A stretch of 64,000 bases of DNA, from the NCBI GenBank assembly GCA_023974075.1, contig CM043793.1:9418788-9482787 (forward strand), in the 5' to 3' direction. Position 1 is the stretch's first letter. Every line of letters begins with the position of its first letter. Shown one piece after another: positions 57,346-64,000 of this stretch. Under the pieces are notes generated by a model, which had not been told where the DNA came from, did no database searches, and was given only the letters and a program-made list of their open reading frames with translations. Origin of the DNA: Chaenocephalus aceratus. Lineage: Eukaryota; Chordata; Actinopteri; Perciformes; Channichthyidae. A program made the position numbers and the translations under genes.

Positions 57346-57899
57346 ATCATGTGTCCATGAGGAATAAATGTCCACACCGGGTTATATTTGAACTCTCTGC
57401 CTCCTTGCTTGGTCGGGCCGCTCAACGGTCAGCTTCACACCCATTCAAACAGTCGTGGTAGATACCTTGTTTGTTTTAAACATCATAAATACACAAACAA
57501 CAATGAATACTTACAAGTTGTGTACCCGAATCTCCCGCTGGTCCAAACAAAGCAGGAACAGCATCGTTCTTCAGTGCCCTACGCTGTACATATCCGGCAT
57601 GAATCGCTGAAAGGTTTGGGAAGCTTTGTTTCGTGAAATGCTGGCAGAGGGTGCGGCCATAGCTCTGGGCGTGGCCTCTGGGTATCCCCACGTCAGAGTA
57701 CCCGGGAAGTAAACAATGGAAAATGAGAAATCTCCAACGAGGCGTTTTGGGGAGGTATTTTCTGCGTTAGAGTTTTACTCGCTACATGGTGTACTTTGAG
57801 GGTTTGTGACTCTGCAGACCGTTTACATGCAGAAAACCTTCATAACACACAAGGGGACGGGTAATAAACTGGAAAAGCATGACATGGGACCTTTAATAC

Positions 57900-58390
57900 A
57901 GCGGAATATCCATTTTGTAATATACGGTCAGATTTAGAATGTAATAGACAATAGTACGGCAGATGCTTTTGGGTGTGGCTAGTCCGTGTTTTTCTCTTAG
58001 AACTTTAACCCTTTCACTGTGTTTTTAATTTGTGGATTTGTAAACAAACTGGTCACCTATACATGTATTTCAGTGTCTGGGTTAAGTTGTCTAAGCTCGG
58101 ACCTTTCGTGTCACTTCCCAAAAAAAAAAAGATGGCAACTTCTAAAGTGCTGGACTCCAGAACAAAACCGTAGCCAATGCGTGTTGTCACAGTGACTATG
58201 TCCATTTGTTATTTACAGTCCATGACATTAGCACAACAGACTTGCCTCTGTTCCAAAAAGGACCGTGAACCTTTCAAGTTTTGATTATTATCTCGCTGTA
58301 CTGTTAGGTAGAGTCAACTGCTGAGTTGGTAGGGAAGCTGTTGTCCCAATTGTTTGTAGTCCATTCTCCATCCCTTGTTGATGTCCCCGT
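57900..58390. other. Unannotated stretch
   Basis: No supported feature. Confidence 0.4.
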
Positions 58391-58396
58391 CATTAA

Positions 58397-58640
58397 AGAG
58401 GACATATTATGCACACTTTCAGCTTCACATTTGTATTTTGGTGTCCCTACTAACATATGTACATGCTTTTTATGTTCATACAAGTCTTTATTTTCCCTAT
58501 TCTGCCTGTGCTGCAGCACCTCATTTCACCCTCAGTCTGAAACCAGAGCCCAGCCTTTGCAGGCCATTTACATGCACACACATCTATATTTCACACTACA
58601 GGAAAGGGAAAACTCAGAAAATCAATATAGGGTCTCTTCA
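58397..58640 (+). mobile_element. TTAA-type MITE family A copy (short)
   Basis: After TTAA (58393-58396) reads AGAGGACATATTATGC, then CTGCCTGTGCTGCAGCACC and CATTTACATGCACACACATC. It ends GGGTCTCTTCAA. The central part is deleted. Confidence 0.75.
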
Positions 58641-58734
58641 AGAAATCCCATTGTTCCAAACTATTCCTTTTGGAGAAGTAATACAGGAGTGTTTGTTTTT
58701 TTGCATTGTGAACTGTGTGACACATCTGTATGAG

Positions 58735-58875
<141 letters not shown>

Positions 58876-58879
58876 TGTC

Positions 58880-60245
58880 TAATTCCCTGCTAAAGCCATG
58901 TGACCAGGCTGCATTAGCGCTGCCCTTAATGCTTCCAGTCAACACTGTTTAGAGGTCACTAAGTTGACATTGACCTGGGAGGAGGGGGGACTTCCTGCTT
59001 TGACCCCCGCTGACACCTCGTACCTCATTACTACTGGAGAGATGATGCAGAGGTCCCATGTGAGCTTTATACACACACTCTCACACACATTTCTGCTGCT
59101 GACCTTCCGCAGCAGGCGAGCACATTTCCTGATGAGTGTGTGACCCACTGAACTGGATCACCTGCAGGGGTGAGAGGGGTCGGCAGTAAGCGGTTGCCCC
59201 CCTGCTGGCTCAAGTTTAGCAGATTTGATTGGTTGATCCAAAAAGACCTTGGCTTCATTTGTATCTCCTTTAGGTTCACATACAAACAGCTGGAATTGAT
59301 ATAATTAGTTTGTTTTTTGTTGGAATGGAAACAGACAGACAATATATATATCTTTTTTTAAAGAGGATTCTCCTTTTTGAACCCAGGTTATGTCTTTTTT
59401 TGTATCTTTCACATACCTTTTACATACCAAAATAATGAAAATGATCCTTTGATACCTGCCAAACATGGTTAAAATGTGTTAATCTAAAACATGATATTAA
59501 ACTGCATTTATTATATCATCCATTCCATATCCCTTAACATAAGACACAAAAACCAACAAGACAAACTAGAATAATGTCCTGAAAATTAAGGATAGACAAT
59601 CAGATTTTTGCAGGTATTATTCCACAGATTTTTTGCCGAGACTGATATACACATACAAAAAAAAACGTTCTTCAACAATGCTGGAAACAATGTCCAAGAG
59701 AAAAAAGACATGACCACAGAGAAAGACAACAAATAGGAATAAACAGCGTTGAAATGGAAAAGTATATAAAATATATTTGACTCGAAGGCAAAGAATGTAG
59801 AAAGTGGTCTGACTTCAGTGGAACAAAGAAAAGAGAGGGTCACAGTATGTTTTTATCTTCTGTAAGTCGTTGGTATGTTTCTCTGTGACCAATTTGGAAA
59901 TCCTGAGCACACGTTCCAGCTCCCAGGAGAAAGGAACCGATTGATGTCAGTGTTGTTGTGACCTCCCCTCCACTTTTCTCTTTGGTAACAACAAGCGTGT
60001 CTCCTGACCTGACCTGAACAAATTGGAACACATTGACAATCCCAACAAGAAGTAATGTATGTCGTTACATTTTCTAAAGGGCAAACATTATGCCAAGTGA
60101 TCATTATAATGACAATATGGATACATTTTGAGTTACTGTATGATACTAGAAATTATACGATTTAGTTTGGATAATGGAAATGTTTGTTCTTGGGTTAGGC
60201 AAAAGGCCTACAACACCCTCACCTAATAACCTCAATGTCTTTAGA
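58880..60245. other. Unannotated stretch
   Basis: No recognised gene. A minus-strand frame at 59840-60031 starts from a non-ATG codon and has no known family. Confidence 0.4.
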
Positions 60246-60249
60246 TACA

Positions 60250-60535
60250 TTAAACAGGCCCTATTCTGCTTTTTGTGACATCACTATGTTACGATCATGC
60301 TTCTATTGGCTAGTGCACCAACACAGGGCGGGACATTTCCTACACATCGCTAAGCGGTTGACCAAACACAACAGAGCTAGCCAGTTAACCAATCACAGCA
60401 GACTGGGCTCTGGTTTCATATGTCAGGATGAAAAGGATTGGCCACATCTTCAGTTTTTCCTCCTTTATGTGTCTTTGCACTCTGCTCTTATTTGACAAAA
60501 GCCCAAAGGTGGGAGAATAAAGTGAAATATCAGAA
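60250..60535 (-). mobile_element. MITE family A fragment
   Basis: Contains the family's central words (GTGACATCACTATGTTACG, GGGCGGGACATTTCC, ACCAATCACAGCAGACTGGG). Ends are worn. Confidence 0.55.
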
Positions 60536-60539
60536 CCAA

Positions 60540-61060
60540 AATGTCCCGCGCTGTGCATGTGATCAGGTGGGAAAGACACACGATGATTCTCTCTCTATCT
60601 AACCCCTCTCCCTTTCCTCATTTTTACCGCCCCGCCGTCTCTTCACCTTCCATCAAAGAGACTCTCAGTCACAGCCACCATATCTCTGTTCTCTTCTCTG
60701 CAGTGTACACATCCTCTAAAGGTCACAGCAATTGTCTGCTGTAGTGAAACAGAAGGAAAAAGTGTCGAATAATTAAAAAGTGAGTGAGGTTAAACAAAAT
60801 ATAGGTTTGCTAGTGAAATCTCAGCTAGAGTCAAAGAAAGATGTAATAATATAAAATATGTGATATCATTTTAGTATTCCTATAAACCATGTCATGTCAG
60901 TGTTCAGATCTGACATTACACCTTTTCAATCCTGTTCCACTGTCATCATTTCAGTACCAAATACACAAGAGATGTTTAGCTTTCTATTGCTTGTAAATAG
61001 TTTTTCAAGTTAGGTGCTAAATTATTTTTAAAGTAGTATGCGCCTGTGTGTGCTCATTAG
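60540..61060. other. Unannotated stretch
   Basis: No supported feature. Confidence 0.4.
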
Positions 61061-61067
61061 TTCTTAA

Positions 61068-61590
61068 AATGACCCTATGCTAATTTTCAGGTTCATATTT
61101 GTATTTTGTTCCTCTACTGAGACATGTCTCCATGCTTTAATGTTCAAAAAGGTATTTATTTTTCTCATACTGCCTGTGCTGCAGCACCTCTTTTCACCCT
61201 CTGTCTGAAACCAGAGCCCAGTCTGCTCTCATTGATTAGCAGCTCTGTTGGGATTGGTCAACCGCTTAGAGATGTCCCGCCCTTATGTACAAGTGTTACA
61301 TAGTTATATCACTTTGTTACGGATGTTACCGCCTTAAAAAAACCCTAGCACTCCAACACATTGTACGTGATTTGCTAATGGGCGGGACACTTCCGACACA
61401 TCTTGCGGAAGACCAGTCACAACAGAGCCGGCCAGCTAACCAATAAGAGCATTCTGGGCTCTGGTTTCAGAAATGGGGTGAAAAGAGAAAAATAAAGACC
61501 TTTTTGATAATTAAAGCGTGGAAACATGTTCCAGTAGAGGCAACAAATTCAAATATGAACCTGAAAATTAGCAGAATATATCCTCCTATA
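61068..61590 (+). mobile_element. TTAA-type MITE family A, most complete copy
   Basis: After TTAA (61064-61067) reads AATGACCCTATGCTAATTTT, with family words in order. The second half (from about 61370) is the inverted counterpart of the first, ending ATGAACCTGAAAATTAGC. About 520 bases and palindromic overall. No coding. Confidence 0.78.
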
Positions 61591-61599
61591 ATTTAAATT

Positions 61600-62310
61600 G
61601 TATAAAATAGTTTATCCTACTCCAGAATAATGTTTGCTTTCACTGAAAGACACCATTGTATCATGAAAAATCCCACTGAGATACAACCAGCATCTTTGTA
61701 TCAAAATAAATAGATTTATTTCATTTCCATCTCCGTCAACCACCAATGGTAAAAAATAAATCACCTCCACCCAACCATCGACCCACATCAGCTGGAAGCT
61801 TCTGCATTAGCGTACAGCGGAAATGTGGGTAGCATATCACCACCTGCTCAACTGTCACCTTTACCCCCCTCCAGTTATACCCCCCCTCACCCCAACCTCA
61901 CACCTACCCTCCCTCAAACCCCCCAAAACTCCAGATGGTGCAGCTCATAAAATAAGAGCCTGCTTCCTCCTGAAGGTTAACTGCTGCTTCCTGTTTTTTA
62001 TTTTCTCCTAGGATCAAATGGTATCTTTGTTAGGATAGAAGGTGTGTGTGCGTGTGTATGTGGTTTACGGGATGAAACACAATCATTTCTTACATCAAAT
62101 CAACTAGGCTTTGAGTGTGTGTGATGCAGTGTGTTGAGAACATCAAACAATGCCACTATAAGACAAGAAAAGTGTTTGAATGTGTTCATATAGGGGTGTA
62201 TTTGTCTGTGTGTATCTGGGGAGTTGGGTTGGTGTGTGTGTGTGTGAGTGTGTATGTATGTGTGTGCTGCATATAGAAATCTTCTTGTCTAGATCAAATG
62301 GAGACTTTCT
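61600..62310. other. Unannotated; pyrimidine-rich and GT-rich patches
   Basis: A C-rich stretch lies at 61850-61930 and imperfect GT repeats at 62040-62060 and 62205-62270. No coding signal. Confidence 0.45.
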
Positions 62311-62318
62311 AGTGTTAA

Positions 62319-62320
<2 letters not shown>

Positions 62321-62357
<37 letters not shown>
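62321..62357. repeat. (GT)n microsatellite
   Basis: 37 bases of GT, followed by GCGCGTGTATGTGTGTG. Confidence 0.95.
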
Positions 62358-62361
<4 letters not shown>

Positions 62362-62369
62362 TGTATGTG

Positions 62370-64000
62370 TGTGTGCACCCATGTGGGAATTCATAACCAT
62401 TCAGCTTATTTTTTTTCTTTGTAAACAATTATTGTAGGAGCTTCATAGTGATTATTCCAAAGACTCGTTAGGATGGGTGGTTTTGTAGTCTCCTCCGTGA
62501 ACATGTTCATCTTTAAACTCCACTAATGTCTTAATGCAGCCATTTACAATATGCAGCATTTAGGCGTCGTTAATGTAGCAGTGAAAATGGAGTGCATGGA
62601 GAACACAGGGGAATCAAGCCCCATCATCTCTTGTTATAATAATAATTATATAAGAATATACAGTATTTATAGTCCTCAGATGTTGTTTTCTTGATATATG
62701 TGCAGCCACACACATGGATGAAAAGCTGGAGCCACCATCAAAGTGTATACTAAGGCAGAAACCATTTTTCAAAAGACAGGCTGCATAATACATACACATT
62801 TACATTTAATCAATTGCTCATATTTGTCACATTAATTTATCCAATTTACTTCTCTCTACATCTAAGACATCTATTCCCTGTTTGCGTTGCCTCGGGGCCA
62901 GCATTGCTAAAATGACCGGAGGCCGGGGGCCAGTCAAAAAGAAAGTTGTTATAATATTTATCTGATCAAATGAATAACTATTGTAGGACCTATAACTTAT
63001 CTCTTTCAATGATTTAAGGGTATTCAGGGGTTAACCGTTAACCCGAACCTCTGTCAGGGCGTCTGAGGGCACCTTTATTCATACATACATTGAAAGTACA
63101 ACAAAATATCCAACTGTGAATCAATTAATGTTCATTATGAAAACAGAAATGTACAGGCACTCTAAATGTAATGAACTGATATCAAATGTAAATTGTCTGG
63201 TGAATCCCAAATGAGGGGTTGCTAAAATTCTTACAAAATATTTATTTATTTATCAGTTATTTAAACGTAATTGTATTTTATTCAAATATATCCTTCATTG
63301 TCATGGTGGCCCCCTTTAGCTGGCACACAATGTGCCCTAAGCTTCTCATTTGGATACGCCACTGCCCGATTTTCCAAAGTGTATGTATTGATGCGGCAAA
63401 AAAACAGACACTTCATCTGGTTCGATGCCTTCTACTTTATCGACTAGTTTTCTGTCTGAATGGTGTGTTTTTGTATCAAATCATACACTTTATAACGAAC
63501 GTCTCATAGCTCACTTCAAACGTTTTATATGTGATTTTTGTGCAATTACTAAAAATCATTGTGAAAAGGTTACTTTTAAGGACTACATCAGACAAAGAAC
63601 AGAAGGAGTAGAAAATAATTAGTTTACTTCACAGTTTATCGGCTGTAACAAATTCATCGGTTTTAGTAGGCGCTAAAGATTTGCACAAGCTTTATTCTAA
63701 AACACTATAGTCAAACGGACAATTATATTACACATTTTTTTTATCGCATGATCTATAATCTCAAGCCCCTGAACAGATTTGAAAAAGATTATCAGTAGAA
63801 GTATAATACATTGTTTTAAGTTAACCTATGAAAAAAGAAGCTTTGGCCGACAGCAATGCTTACTCAACTTATGCAATCATAAAAAACATTGACATATCAC
63901 ATACACGCTAAATGCTAAGTAGTTCGGCTTAAAGGCATTATAATACTGTGTTTCAGTTCTTTGAAATAATGAATATTTCAGATTGTACTCTGATATTTTT
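62370..64000. other. Unannotated stretch with a possible hAT end near 63373
   Basis: CTCATTTGGATACGCCACTG near 63346-63365 is the inverse of a CAGTGGCGT-type hAT start, and GGCCAG/CCGGAGGCC words near 62890-62930 may belong to the same element. No transposase or host exon recognised up to the window end. Confidence 0.35.

Larger units (their letters stand above)
56205..57439 (+). mobile_element. LTR-like fragment (split by hAT)
   Basis: 56205-56400 closely resembles 27987-28120 of the solo LTR (CCCGTCTTGTCTGTTACTG, TGTTCACCTGGTGCCC). After the hAT it seems to continue from 57354 to about 57439 (GGAATAAATGTCCACACCGG). It lacks a recognisable TG start. Confidence 0.5.
55612..57892 (+). mobile_element. 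TTAA-type family B copy, heavily interrupted
   Basis: The left piece 55612-55688 (ACTCACAGCCGAAGTAAAAA, CAATAAGTGTGGCTT) matches 28645-28700. The right piece 57440-57892 matches 29898-30351 almost base for base and ends CATGACATGGGACCT before TTAA (57893-57896). The outer left end is missing. Three other elements fill the gap. Confidence 0.8.

Noticed and set aside
59840..60031. 63-codon minus-strand frame (VQVRSGDTLVVTKEK...)
   Set aside because: Looks mildly protein-like, but begins at a non-ATG codon, has no convincing splice sites and no family I know.

Overview
The window looks like nuclear DNA from a spiny-rayed (percomorph-type) teleost fish. The reasons are: one recognisable vertebrate gene split into small exons with GT..AG introns; long CA/GT microsatellites; and fish-type mobile elements, namely a Rex3 (RTE clade) LINE tail, an L2-type LINE tail, many hAT elements, Harbinger-type MITEs, piggyBac-like elements and several high-copy families inserted at TTAA. 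There are no bacterial operons, CRISPR arrays or ribosomal RNA genes. The species cannot be named from the sequence alone.

The only gene I can name is TMEM175, an endo-lysosomal potassium/proton channel. It lies at the left edge on the minus strand (2335 down to 17) as seven spliced coding exons. They encode the first 227 residues, close to the whole first six-helix repeat; the second repeat lies beyond position 1. No neighbouring gene could be identified in the following 61 kb. That stretch reads as a large intergenic or intronic region built largely of transposon on transposon. Two weak candidates for host coding sequence are listed: a possible 23-codon first exon at 33440-33508 (+), and an unrecognised cysteine-containing ORF at 50770-50982 (-).

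Layout. 1-2.6 kb: TMEM175 and its upstream region. 3.3-4.8 kb: piggyBac deletion derivative. 7.26-10.06 kb: hAT element with an exact 8-bp target duplication, holding a long-inverted-repeat element that itself holds three more insertions. 12.8-13.8 kb: hAT fragments and a 40-bp tandem array split by a Harbinger MITE. 17.9-19.7 kb: LTR-like sequence split by a 1.3-kb inverted-repeat element. 19.8-20.1 kb: second Harbinger MITE, opposite orientation. 20.2-27.9 kb: mostly unrecognised, with MITEs and a 102-bp CA tract. 27.9-30.35 kb: solo LTR and a 2-kb TTAA element with a nested insertion. 32.6-34.6 kb: piggyBac-like end and candidate exon. 34.68-38.09 kb: 3.4-kb hAT element carrying two opposed copies of a BED-finger hAT element. 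39.6-42.2 kb: tandem ACGTT-rich repeat split by an L2 tail and another hAT. 43.5-44.3 kb: hAT. 45.7-47.9 kb: TTAA MITE split by a hAT. 48.1-48.7 kb: Rex3. 48.75-49.9 kb: TTAA MITE. 50-55.6 kb: mostly unrecognised, with transposase relics. 55.6-57.9 kb: TTAA element holding three other elements, one with a tRNA-like sequence. 57.9-64 kb: MITE copies, a 137-bp CA tract and unrecognised sequence.

I did not find a convincing new biological system. The most informative structures are the insertion events that can be read base by base: exact target duplications, a MITE that split a tandem array, and two opposed hAT copies that form a 2.1-kb palindrome. A 315-codon ORF that runs across two unrelated transposons is also of interest.
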